Below are positions 34,818-45,300 of a stretch of DNA of 64,000 nucleotides, one piece after another. Numbering within the stretch: the stretch's first letter is position 1; the number at the start of each line of letters is the position of its first letter. The notes below the pieces were generated by a model. The model had not been told where the DNA came from. It did not search any database and saw only the letters and a list, made by a program, of their open reading frames with translations. A program made the position numbers and the translations under genes. This stretch comes from Anas platyrhynchos (taxonomy: Eukaryota > Chordata > Aves > Anseriformes > Anatidae): assembly GCF_047663525.1 (NCBI RefSeq), contig NC_092616.1, positions 2,083,501-2,147,500 of the forward strand. The letters run 5' to 3'.

Positions 34818-37800
34818 TCAGAAAGAAAAGAGGATGATCAGGTTGTGTACAGGCTGAACGCAGAGAAGTACTGCAGGCTTAGCTCGGGCCGTGCACGTAG
34901 GGGTCTGCTTCCCATGAAGCTTCAAGGTTGCCGTCAGCTGCGACAGATGCCTAGTGCCCAAGCTCATCAGCCTGGGGCTGAGGCAGGGGGAGCGGAGGGC
35001 CCCGGAATGCCCTCTCTGTCCCAGTGCTGCCCCCACGGGAAGGACGGGCCTTGCAGCAGCGGGAAGCACCATCCCTTTCTGGAGATACTTACCAGGGGAG
35101 CCGCTGCTGCTCTTGCCGCAGCCGCTTTTCCTCCGCAGCACTTCTGAACACCCTTTGTTGACTGCGATGCGGCTCCGACCTTTTCAAAACTTGCAGTGCT
35201 CGTGGGGAAAGGTGGCTGCAACACCAGGACAAAGGGATCCCTCAGGCTCTGCCAGACACCCCTTCTGCCTCTCCCCTCATCCAGACCCTGCACCCACGCG
35301 GTGCCACGTGCACCCACCCTTTCGCCCTGTGATGAGTTTTAGGCCTTGGCGGTAACCAAGGTCATGCCCGCTTTAGGAGAAAGCCAAGGGTGTCATAGGC
35401 AAGCCCAGGACTCAGGGACCGGGCTGCTGGACATCTCCTGACATCGCTCAGCAGCTACTCGAGTGCCCCAGCACGTGAACGCAGCCGGCACACACTTACT
35501 CAGGCTGGAGGCTCTCCAGCTTGGCTGCCGCTCTCCACTCCTCTTCTGCGGCAGGGATCTGAACCTTCCTCCACCTCCTCACGACCTCCTTGCTCCTGGG
35601 CTGGGCTGGGGGATGGGGAATCCAATCATGTTGCCTGGTGACCTGATGCAAGGAGAAGACGCTCTCATCAGACAGGACTGGACACACGGCTGCTGTTTCC
35701 CAGAGGACCCCTTGAAAGGACCCTGCAGCAGGACCTGGGAAGCAGGCGACTCGGCACTGCCGGCCCACGTCTGGCTGCTGCTTTGATCCCTCGCTTTCTG
35801 CTGACAGCCTCTCCCTCACAGGGAGGAGCAGGCAAAGCCCTGCCCTGCGCCCTGGTGCCCGTCCTGCTCCCACCACCCTGGGACCTGCCCCCCTCGGAGC
35901 CCTGGCGGGGAGGATCGCTGCTCTTCTCAGCGGTGTTGGTCACTGCCAGTACCTGAGGTGTCTCTCGGTCCTCCCCCTGAGACCAGGCTTCCCAAGCAGC
36001 CATTTCTGCCCGGGCTTGCTGTATTCGCTTTTGGTACAAGGGCCATGAGCTCTTTGTTTGGTCCCACTGCGAGGACAGGTTCCAGACCTCCTGGAGGAAA
36101 ACAAACAAAAAACACAACGGCAGACAGGATTGGTCTCAGCTGTTGGACCAAAGACCTCTGCCATCAAAGACCCAGAAAGCCCTCATTCCTTTTCCATTGC
36201 CCCTGGTCCAAATGAAGCGGCTCATGGCAACACAGGAGGCAGCAAGAGGCAGGAAAGGTGTGCGGGACACCACCTTCCATCTCCCGAGGAAGAGAAGAAG
36301 GAGGTAACAAGTGTGAAAATGAACGCATCCCAAGGGTCCGGCTTGGGATCGCTCCACACAAAGAGGCTTTAGTACAGTCCCAAACCGCGTGGTCATTGCA
36401 GCAAGGCAGAGCAGGTACCTGCACCAATCTCCGAGAGGCTTCGGGAGTAGGGAGCGCAGTGCTGGTGGACTTGGCTTGAGGAGCTGCTTCCTGCCTGTCT
36501 TCTTTGTCCTGGGGGAGCTGCCTGGACACGGGGGGAGCACACTGCAAACAGACACCGGGAGGCTGCATGAGCCCAGGGGAATTCGGTCTCCAGTCCGCGC
36601 TCGCAAGCTGCGTCAGCCTCTGCAGCAGACGGCAGTTCCGCAGCGAATGGGTGTTGGACTGGCCGTGTTCGCTTCAGCAGACACGGAGAGAGCCAACCGC
36701 GAAGCAGTGGCACCAGCTGCCTTCAGGAAGGCTCGCGATGCCCGTATCCAGGCCCTCTGTGGTGGCAGAAGGAGAGGAGCAGTGTCTTGTGCAAGGACAG
36801 GATCCTAGAGACACCAATACGGCCCAGCCGGGTTTATGGGTGGAAAGCAGATTATCGCTGGGGAGCCAGCAACATCGGAGAACGCCATCAGGCAAGGAGG
36901 GCAGGCATGCCACCTCCCTCCCTCGGCACTCTCTTGTGCCTCCCATGAAGTCTGGGATATCGTTTGGAAAGAAACGTTTCCATCTGGTATCACAGCTCCT
37001 TAGGCTGGAAGAAGCTGCGGGGGAGCTGGAAGAAACCGCAGGGGACGTTTGCTCCCACAGACAAAAAGATGGACTCTTGCAATGTGGGGGGGCTCCTGAA
37101 GGGACAAGAGCTTCTGCAACACGGCTCTGCATCCAGCTCCCCCAAGGATCAGGGCCCTGGTGGAAAATGAAGCTGGCGTGCCAGTCTCAGGCAAACGTGC
37201 TGCACGCTTGCCATGCGTGGAGAGAGCGGCCTCCTCCGGGACGGGTGTCAGGAGCCTTTCTGAGTCCCTGCGCCTGGTGGGTCCAAAGGGGACATCTCTC
37301 CTGTGTGGCTGCAAGTGGCTCCTTCCTCCTTTCCCCCAAGGGTCTCACCTGGTGGAAGGCTTCTTCTCCAGATCTTGCTGCCTCGTGCCTGGCTCCCAGC
37401 TTCTCACCGTGGGGAGGGAAAGCTTCCGCCTCTCCAGCAGCTTGCCAGGATGGCACAATGAAACTAGGAAAGGAGGAAGCTCTTCAGAGCAGCCGCATGG
37501 GCACTGCCTTTTAAGCTGGTTGCAGTCAGCCAGCATGGGGCAGGGACCACCCCCAGACAGCACGGACCCTTACCTCCTCTGATCCTGCACTCTCCTGCAG
37601 CTTGCTGCTGCGAGGTGAACCGCACTTTGGCCTCTGGCCTTGTCCTCACAGTCAGATGAAACCTGGCAAACAAATGACACGGGCTTGAAGAAGGCTGGCC
37701 TCCTACCCGTTGCTGCTTGCTGGCAGTAATCCTCCTGGTGTTGCACGGGACATGGCATCCCTCTTCCGTCACATTCACGCATGGGGTTTGTTGTCAAGCT

Positions 37801-39183
37801 TCCCGCAACACCAGAAAAGGTAGCCTAAATTCCCCTCCACATGCAGGCAGTTCTCTCCGAGGGGAATCGCGGCAGCACGGGCACAAGAAGCACAACCGCA
37901 ATGCCCCTCCTCGCCAGGTGAAGACACTCGTAGCCGAAAGTCAGCATGAGTTAACCAGGACCCAGTCTCTTCAGGATTTAGCCCCGACTGGATGCTGAGC
38001 GTGGAGACCCGACCGCGCACGTTCCAAAGGAGGAGGTGGGAAGCCAAGGGCTGCGGAGGAAATGCACTCACCTTGGGAACATCTGGATCGCACGAGCGGT
38101 GGTCTCTCCACTCAAGGCAGTCGGGTGTGCCGGCCACATTCTCTGCAAAGAGACACAGACCTGCTGGAGGGTTTCTGAGGCACTTTTCTCAGGGCTCTCA
38201 TTGACAGGAAGCAAACCTGTCTCCCAAGCCAAAAGAAAGCCTTCTCTCCAAAACCCTCCTCCAAAGCCTCTTCCATCCACCTTTGCTCTGCTCTGGAGGA
38301 GCATGGCAGAATATTGAGGCTGTACAGTAACGCTGCCAGGCCTTTTGCAGCGGCCAGCATCCAGACGCTCAGAAGAGCTAATGGAGAAAGCAGCTACTGG
38401 GGCAGGCGTGGGGAAAGGCATCTGACTGGCCTGCCGTGTCCAGGCTGGCCAACAGCGGTCGCATTGATCACCCTTCCACAGGATTCCCAAAGAAATTGAA
38501 GTAGCCCTCAAAACATCACCAGCTTACACTGTGGAGCATTGCAATGAGGTCCTCAGCGCTCTCCAGACGTTTAACACAGTCCGGATAAAACTTCATGCAC
38601 AGGAAATCATCTTCGCAGGTCAAAACACCGATGTCCCTGAATGCAAAGGGGACGTGCTCCTTGTTCTTCAGGAGGCAACAGTACAAGATGATGGTCTCTT
38701 GCACACACTCCTGCACCACGTACAGTGGGAAGGAGGTGGCTTGCGCTAGCTGCAGGTAGTTCAGCTGCTCGACCTTGACGTCATCTGCAAGGAGAAGCAA
38801 CATCCTCAGTGCCACAGCAAGCCCAAGTTGCTTGCAGCATTCCGAACAAGGGCCTAGAGGAAGGGTCGCTAAGAGAAGCAGCTCCGGGGCCACGGGGTCT
38901 TCTGGGGGAACTCAAGCTCTACCCTGACCGTTGGAGACAATCCTCTGCCTCTCCCAGGCCTTTCCAAAGAGCAGGGAGAACAAATCCTTCCGGACATGGG
39001 GCAGGACGAGGGGGCTGCTGCCTTCTCACCAGGGAGGATCTCAGGGGGACAGTACATGTCCTCCAGCCACGCCTCATCAATGTCCAGCTGGAAGAACGGT
39101 TTGCGAATCAAGAGCCGCTTTTGCTTGACGTGGAATTGCTCTTGGAGAACAGCAAAGGTCCCGAGTCCCGCAACCTGAACAGC
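34818..39183 (-). CDS. CCDC81-like: CCDC81-like protein, copy 1 (HU domains plus 3' exons)
   Basis: Minus-strand multi-exon gene. Exons: 39030-39183, 38528-38784, 38072-38142, then an unresolved middle, then 36419-36541, 35953-36090, 35500-35642, 35093-35143 and 34818-34977 with the stop. All have AG/GT borders and adjoining phases fit within both groups. The first two encode the HU-like fold of CCDC81: GLGTFAV, then VVQECVQETI, FAFRDIGVL and MKFYPDCVKRL; 38072-38142 ends in RAIQMFPR. 35500-35642 joined to 35093-35143 gives a charged helical stretch (SAAEEKRLRQEQQRLP). CCDC81 is known as a centrosome/basal-body protein; HU-like domains occur in such proteins. The exon encoding the start of the first HU domain is missing here; one exists at 42422-42483 in copy 2. 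Exons between 36542 and 38071 were not resolved. The last exons are fitted by splice sites and phase, not by family match. Confidence 0.68.
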
Positions 39184-39510
39184 CTGCACACAGAGAAGAC
39201 AGAAAGGCTGAGGAGGGAGTTCTTGAGAGACGGGAAAAGGGATGACTCTCAGAGCAGGGGGACACTGCTCTGTGCCCTGCCCGCTCCTGAGGGACAATGG
39301 GGCAAGGTGGGGCACTTTGGAAAGCTTTGGAGAAGAGCCGCATCCTCCGTTTCTTCCATCACCCCCCTCCCAGGATTTGCCACCATCCCTTGGCTAGGGA
39401 AGAGCCCAGAGGTTTCCAGCACACGGCTTAGGCCTGGGACTGATTATCCTAGGCACGGACCCAGGATATTCCCCCATCTCTCTGCTCGCCCTCTCCACTC
39501 AGGCCGCAGG

Positions 39511-40204
39511 GTCTTGCTTGCTTGTGCCCGTGCTACCAGTGTTCCATGTTGACACGAAGCAGATGAACTTTTGTCACAAGGAGGGATGAGGAACAAAGCC
39601 TTTGTCCTGTCAGCCCCATCTCACAGTCACACCCAGGCCAAGGCTGCCAGGCTGTCCCCGTGCCTGTGGCAGTGTGCCGCTCTGTCAAGCCACGAGGAGC
39701 ATGGCAGGAGCATCCAGCCCTATTGCTTCTGCCATGAAATGGCCGCCTTTCTGCCCCTGCCGGGCTTCTCGTGCATTGGACACCACAAAGGAAAGGGAAG
39801 ACGAGGTGCTGAGGCACAGGGAGCGAGCAACGCAACAGTGGGGCCGGGCAGGGGGGCCCCGGGCACACCGGCCACGTCCCCCCCTCAGCCCCGGCCCGCC
39901 CAGCACCCCTAAGATGGCGGCGCCCGCCCCGCCTGCTCAGGGGGGGGTCGCAGGGTTGCCATGGCAGCGAGCCCCAGCCAGCCGGCAGAGGGTGGGGCTC
40001 CCTTTGCCTGGCGGCTCCGGCAGCCAATCGGAGCCCAGCCTGGGGAGAGGCGAGCCCTGAGGGAGGAGCGGGAGGGAGGAGGGGAAGCGCTTGGGCCTGG
40101 CTGTGACTGGGAGATCGGGCTGACGGGACCAAGGCTTTGTTCCTCAGCCCTTCTTGGGAAAAGAGTTCGTCTGCTTCGTGCCAACGTGCAACACTGCTAG
40201 GGCC
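39511..40204 (-). promoter_or_regulatory. CpG-rich promoter of CCDC81-like copy 1
   Basis: A GC- and CpG-rich block upstream of the copy 1 HU exons on the minus strand. Read in gene direction it has ATTGG (NF-Y; CCAAT at 40024-40028 on plus), then an X-box-like palindrome at 39955-39968 (GTTGCCATGGCAGC on plus) and a YY1-type CCGCCATCTT (39911-39920). No TATA box is seen. NF-Y, RFX and YY1 are established regulators of ciliary and housekeeping promoters, fitting a CCDC81 relative. The start site is probably near the YY1 motif. A first exon was not identified. Confidence 0.65.
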
Positions 40205-40475
40205 TCACGATGAAACGTGGCCTTCTGTCTTACATACCCGTGGGTAAGCACAAGGCCAAGAGAAACAGAGTGCTTATCTTGCAAAAGAACGGTGTTGAGA
40301 AGGGGGGAAGGTTTTCTTGAGATAACTGCTGAATATTGCACGAGACACAACTTTCTGACATTCGGCCCAGAGCCTACTAAATCAGGAGAGGGGGGAAGCT
40401 GAAGAACGACCGAAGGACAAAGCCTGGGAGGAAGACTACGAGCCTTCAGTACGGGTGACCCCCAGAGGGACCACT
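40205..40475 (+). mobile_element. LTR-like fragment beside the promoter
   Basis: A 270-bp piece containing GAGGAAGACTACGAGCCTTC, shared with the probable LTR at 19165 (inverted) and similar to that at 32468. It ends abruptly at CCACTGGCAG, where CCDC81-like copy 2 sequence begins. The same junction exists inverted at 44340, so the fragment predates formation of the palindrome. Confidence 0.55.
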
Positions 40476-40825
40476 GGCAGTAATCCTCCTGGTGTTGCAC
40501 GGGACATGGCATCCCTTTTGCATCACGTTCACGCATGGGGTTTGTTGTCAAGCTTCCCGCAACACCAGAAAAGGTAGCCTAAATTCCCCTCCACATGCAG
40601 GCAGTTCTCTCTGAGGGGAATCGCGGCAGCACGGGCACAAGAAGCACAACCGCAGTGCCCCTCCTCACCAGGTGAAGACACTCGTAGCCGAAAGTCAGCA
40701 TGAGTTAACCAGGACCCAGTCTTTTCAGGATTTAGCCCCGACTGGATGCTGAGCGTGGAGACCCGACCGCGCACGTTCCAAAGGAGGAGGTGGGAAGCCA
40801 AGGGCTGCGGAGGAAATGCACTCAC

Positions 40826-42483
40826 CTTGGGAACATCTGGATCGCACGAGCGGTGGTCTCTCCACTCAAGGCAGTCGGGTGTGCCGGCCACATTCTCTGC
40901 AAAGAGACACAGACCTGCTGGAGGGTTTCTGAGGCACTTTTCTCAGGGCTCTCATTGACAGGAAGCAAACCTGTCTCCCAAGCCAAAAGAAAGCCTTCTC
41001 TCCAAAACCCTCCTCCAAAGCCTCTTCCATCCACCTTTGTTCTGCTCTGGAGGAGCATGGCAGAATATTGAGGCTGTACAGTAACGCTGCCAGGCCTTTT
41101 GCAGCGGCCAGCATCCAGACGCTCAGAAGAGCTAATGGAGAAAGCAGCTACTGGGGCAGGCGTGGGGAAAGGCATCTGACTGGCCTGCCGTGTCCAGGCT
41201 GGCCAACAGTGGTCGCATTGATCACCCTTCCACAGGATTCCCAAAGAAATTGAAGTAGCCCTCAAAACATCACCAGCTTACACTGTGGAGCATTGCAATG
41301 AGGTCCTCAGCGCTCTCCAGACGTTTAACACAGTCCGGATAAAACTTCATGCACAGGAAATCATCTTCGCAGGTCAAAACACCGATGTCCCTGAATGCAA
41401 AGGGGACGTGCTCCTTGTTCTTCAGGAGGCAACAGTACAAGATGATGGTCTCTTGCACACACTCCTGCACCACGTACAGTGGGAAGGAGGTGGCTCGCGC
41501 TAGCTGCAGGTAGTTCAGCTGCTCGACCTCGACGTCATCTCCAAGGAGAAGCAACATCCTCAGCGCCACAGCAAGCCCAAGTTGCTTGCAGCATTCCAAA
41601 CAAGTGCCTAGAGGAAGGGTCGCTAAGAGAAACAGCTCCGGGGCCACGGGGTCTTCTGGGGGAACTCAAGCTCTACCCTGACCGTTGGAGACAATCCTCT
41701 GCCTCTCCCAGGCCTTTCCAAAGAGCAGGGAGAACAAATCCTTCCGGACATGGGGCAGGAAGAGGGGGGCTGCTGCCTTCTCACCAGGGAGGATCTCAGG
41801 GGGACAGTACATGTCCTCCAGCCACCCCTCATCAACGTCCAGCTGGAAGAAGGGTTTGCGAATCAAGAGCCGCTTTTGCTTGACGTGGAATTGCTCTTGG
41901 AGAACAGCAAAGGTCCCGAGTCCCGCAACCTGAACAGCCTGCACACAGAGAAGACAGAAAGGCTGAGGAGGGAGTTCTTGAGAGACGGGAAAAGGGATGA
42001 CTCTCAGAGCAGGGGGACACTGCTGTGTGCCCTGCCCGCTCCTGAGGGACTATGGGGCAAGGTGGGGCACTTTGGAAAGCTTTGGAGAAGAGCCGCATCC
42101 TCCGTTTCTTTCATCACCCCCCTCCCAGGATTTGCCACCATCCCTTGGCTAGGGAAGAGCCCAGAGGTTTCCAGCACACAGCTTAGGCCTGGGACTAATT
42201 ATCCTAGGCACGGACCCAGGATATTCCCCCATCTCTCTGCTCGCCCTCTCCACTCAGGCCGCAGGGAAGAGTGAAGCCCTAGGGTGTGCCAAACCCCTGA
42301 GAAGCAGAGCAGATCTGGCCTTGGTTTCTCTCCCAGCTGGCCAGCAAGCTGCTCCGGGCACCCTGGGCAGTCTCAGTGCTCGGGTAGGGATTGCTCTGCA
42401 GGGCCCAGGACACCAGCCCACCTTATCCCGCTTCAGCGCTTCCAGAATTTGCTCGGATACAGCATCCCAGATAGCCTCAGTCT
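40826..42483 (-). CDS. CCDC81-like: CCDC81-like, copy 2 (HU exons 1-4, no 3' exons)
   Basis: Four exons with AG/GT borders and fitting phases: 42422-42483 (contains EAIWDAVSEQILEAL, start of the first HU domain), 41785-41938 (GLGTFAVLQEQF), 41282-41538 (second HU part, VVQECVQETI) and 40826-40896 (RAIQMFPR). It is a direct duplicate of copy 1, offset about 2,754 bp, with a few substitutions. The acceptor before 41538 reads GAG instead of CAG, which may weaken it. After the last exon comes the LTR piece and the copy 1 promoter, so the copy has no 3' end of its own. A transcript could in principle splice on into copy 1 exons; that is inference. No start codon was assigned: the upstream first coding exon is not identified. 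Confidence 0.65.
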
Positions 42484-42847
42484 CTGGAAAGCAAGGAAAA
42501 GACAGCTCAGGCTCCAGGCCAGCCAGCTCACCACCTCTTGGCAAGCACCTCACCCAGGCGAAGACACATGCAGGCATACGCGAGCCCCCCAGAAAAACAC
42601 CATGCGGGTATTCCTGGGACATTCCTGAGAGGCCTGTGGAGCTGCAGGCCACACCAGTCTCTGGGACACCAGAGGTCTTTCCTCACAGAGCCAGATCGCA
42701 AAGAGGCACCAGCTCCCAGGGAAACCTGGCCCTGGATTGTCCCCATCACGAGGAGGCTGAGCCATGCCCAGAGGAGCCCTAAGGCTGAGGACAGCCCTAG
42801 CATCAGGAGCCAGGAGTCCTGGCTGCCACATTGTCCCGAGCCCAGCA

Positions 42848-43989
42848 GGACCCAAGTTTGTGTGCCTCAGGTGGAGTTTTGATGACCTGAGGAGATGCTC
42901 GGGACCTTTGCTATTGTCCAAGAGCAATTCCACATCAAGCAAAAGCGGCTCTTGATTCGCAAACCATTCTTCCAGCTGGACATTGATGAGGCGTGGCTGG
43001 AGTACATGTACTGTCCCCCTGAGATTCTCCCTGGTGAGAAGGCAGCAGCCCCCCTCGTCCTGCCCCATGTCCGGAAGGATTTGTTCTCCCTGCTCTTTGG
43101 AAAGGCTTGGGAGAGGCAGAGGATTTTCTCCAACGGTCAGGGTGGAGCTTGAGTTCCCCCAGAAGACCCCGTGGCCCCGGAGCTGTTTCTCTTAGCGACC
43201 CTTCCTCTAGGCCCTTGTTCAGAATGCTGCAAGCAACTTGGGCTTGCTGTGGCACTGAGGATGTTGCTTCTCCTTGCAGATGACGTCAAGGTCGAGCAGC
43301 TGAACTACCTGCAGCTTGCGCAAGCCACCTCCTTCCCACTGTACGTGGTGCAGGAGTGTGTGCAAGAGACCATCATCTTGTACTGTTGCCTCCTGAAGAA
43401 CAAGGAGCACGTCCCCTTTGCATTCAGGGACATCGGTGTTTTGACGTGCGAGGATGACTTCCTGTGCATGAAGTTTTATCCAGACTGTGTTAAACGTCTG
43501 GAGAGCGCTGAGGACCTCATTGCAATGCTCCACAGTGTAAGCTGGTGATGTTTTGAGGGCTACTTCAATTTCTTTGGGAATCCTGTGGAAGGGTGATCAA
43601 TGCGACCGCTGTTGGCCAGCCTGGACACGGCAGGCCAGTCAGATGCCTTTCCCCACGCCTGCCCCATTAGCTGCTTTCTCCATTAGCTCTTCTGAGCGTC
43701 TGGATGCTGGCCGCTGCAAAAGGCCTGGCAGCGTCACTGTACAGCCTCAATATTCTGCCATGCTCCTCCAGAGCAGAACAAAGGTGGATGGAAGAGGCTT
43801 TGGAGGAGGGTTTTGGAGAGAAGGCTTTCTTTTGGCTTTGGAGACAGGTTTGCTTCCTGTCAGAGAGCCCTGAGAAAAGTGCCTCAGAAACCCTCCAGCA
43901 GGTCTGTGTCTCTTTGCAGAGAATGTGGCCGGCACACCCGACTGCCTTGGTGGAGAGACCACCGCTCGTGCGATCCAGATGTTCCCAAG
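42848..43989 (+). pseudogene. CCDC81-like, copy 3, inverted and damaged
   Basis: Plus-strand mirror of copy 2. The exon equivalent to 41785-41938 starts only at GGGACCTTTGC (42898). Its acceptor and first part are replaced by about 50 bp related to the 21-bp minisatellite at 33324-33373; the exon ends at 43033. Exon 43280-43536 is intact with good AG/GT borders and encodes the second HU part. Exon 43920-43989 is 70 bp against 71 bp in copies 1 and 2, because 'TTGAGTGG' is 'TTGGTGG', causing a frameshift. There is no first HU exon on this strand. I judge it a pseudogene. Confidence 0.8.
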
Positions 43990-44339
43990 GTGAGTGCATT
44001 TCCTCCGCAGCCCTTGGCTTCCCACCTCCTCCTTTGGAACGTGCGCGGTCGGGTCTCCACGCTCAGCATCCAGTCGGGGCTAAATCCTGAAGAGACTGGG
44101 TCCTGGTTAACTCATGCTGACTTTCGGCTACGAGTGTCTTCACCTGGCGAGGAGGGGCATTGCGGTTGTGCTTCTTGTGCCCGTGCTGCCGCGATTCCCC
44201 TCAGAGAGAACTGCCTGCATGTGGAGGGGAATTTAGGCTACCTTTTCTGGTGTTGCGGGAAGCTTGACAACAAACCCCATGCGTGAACGTGACGGAAGAG
44301 GGATGCCATGCCCCGTGCAACACCAGGAGGATTACTGCC

Positions 44340-44612
44340 AGTGGTCCCTCTGGGGGTCACCCGTACTGAAGGCTCGTAGTCTTCCTCCCAGGCTTTGTCC
44401 TTCGGTCGTTCTTCAGCTTCCCCCCTCTCCTGATTTAGTAGGCTCTGGGCCGAATGTCAGAAAGTTGTGTCTCGTGCAATAGTCAGCAGTTATCTCAAGA
44501 AAACCTCCCCCCCTTCTCAACACCGTTCTTTTGCAAGATAAGCACTCTGTTTCTCTTGGCCTTGTGCTTACCCACGGGTATGTAAGACAGAAGGCCACGT
44601 TTCATCGTGAGG
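44340..44612 (-). mobile_element. LTR-like fragment, right-arm copy
   Basis: Inverted counterpart of 40205-40475 with the same sharp junction (CTGCCAGTGGTCCC) to CCDC81-like sequence. Nearly identical to the left copy. Confidence 0.55.
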
Positions 44613-45300
44613 CCCTAGCAGTGTTGCACGTTGGCACGAAGCAGACGAACTCTTTTCCCAAGAAGGGCTGAGGAACAAAGCCTTGGTCCCGTCAGCCCGA
44701 TCTCCCAGTCACAGCCAGGCCCAAGCGCTTCCCCTCCTCCCTCCCGCTCCTCCCTCAGGGCTCGCCTCTCCCCAGGCTGGGCTCCGATTGGCTGCCGGAG
44801 CCGCCAGGCAAAGGGAGCCCCACCCTCTGCTGGCTGGCTGGGGCTCGCTGCCATGGCAACCCTGCGACCCCCCTGAGCAGGCGGGGCGGGCGCCGCCATC
44901 TTAGGGGTGCTGGGCGGGCCGGGGCTGAGGGGGGGACGTGGCCGGTGTGCCCGGGGCCCCCCTGCCCGGCCCCGCTGTTGCGTTGCTCGCTCCCTGTGCC
45001 TCAGCACCTCGTCTTCCCTTTCCTTTGTGGTGTCCAATGCACGAGAAGCCCGGCAGGGGCAGAAAGGCGGCCATTTCATGGCAGAAGCAATAGGGCTGGA
45101 TGCTCCTGCCATGCTCCTCGTGGCTTGACAGAGCGGCACACTGCCACAGGCACGGGGACAGCCTGGCAGCCTTGGCCTGGGTGTGACTGTGAGATGGGGC
45201 TGACAGGACAAAGGCTTTGTTCCTCATCCCTCCTTGTGACAAAAGTTCATCTGCTTCGTGTCAACATGGAACACTGGTAGCACGGGCACAAGCAAGCAAG
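44613..45300 (+). promoter_or_regulatory. CpG-rich promoter, right-arm copy
   Basis: Inverted copy of 39511-40204. In plus orientation it has ATTGG (44787-44791), the X-box-like GCTGCCATGGCAAC (44847-44860) and CCGCCATCTT (44893-44902). It is placed to drive the 3' exons on the right, but the HU exons that should follow are missing. Confidence 0.6.

Noticed and set aside
33079..34857. Cys/Val-rich frames of 160-250 codons
   Set aside because: Product of the 21-bp minisatellite, whose unit equals seven codons.
36504..37514. 336-codon plus-strand frame, mirrored at 45669-46679
   Set aside because: Antisense to the CCDC81-like exons; it is present twice only because of the palindrome and has no family resemblance.
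38044..38090. Additional exon after HU exon 4 using the CCTCCGCAG acceptor just downstream
   Set aside because: In the phase required the frame meets a stop (TAA) after about 80 bases, so it was not added to the model.
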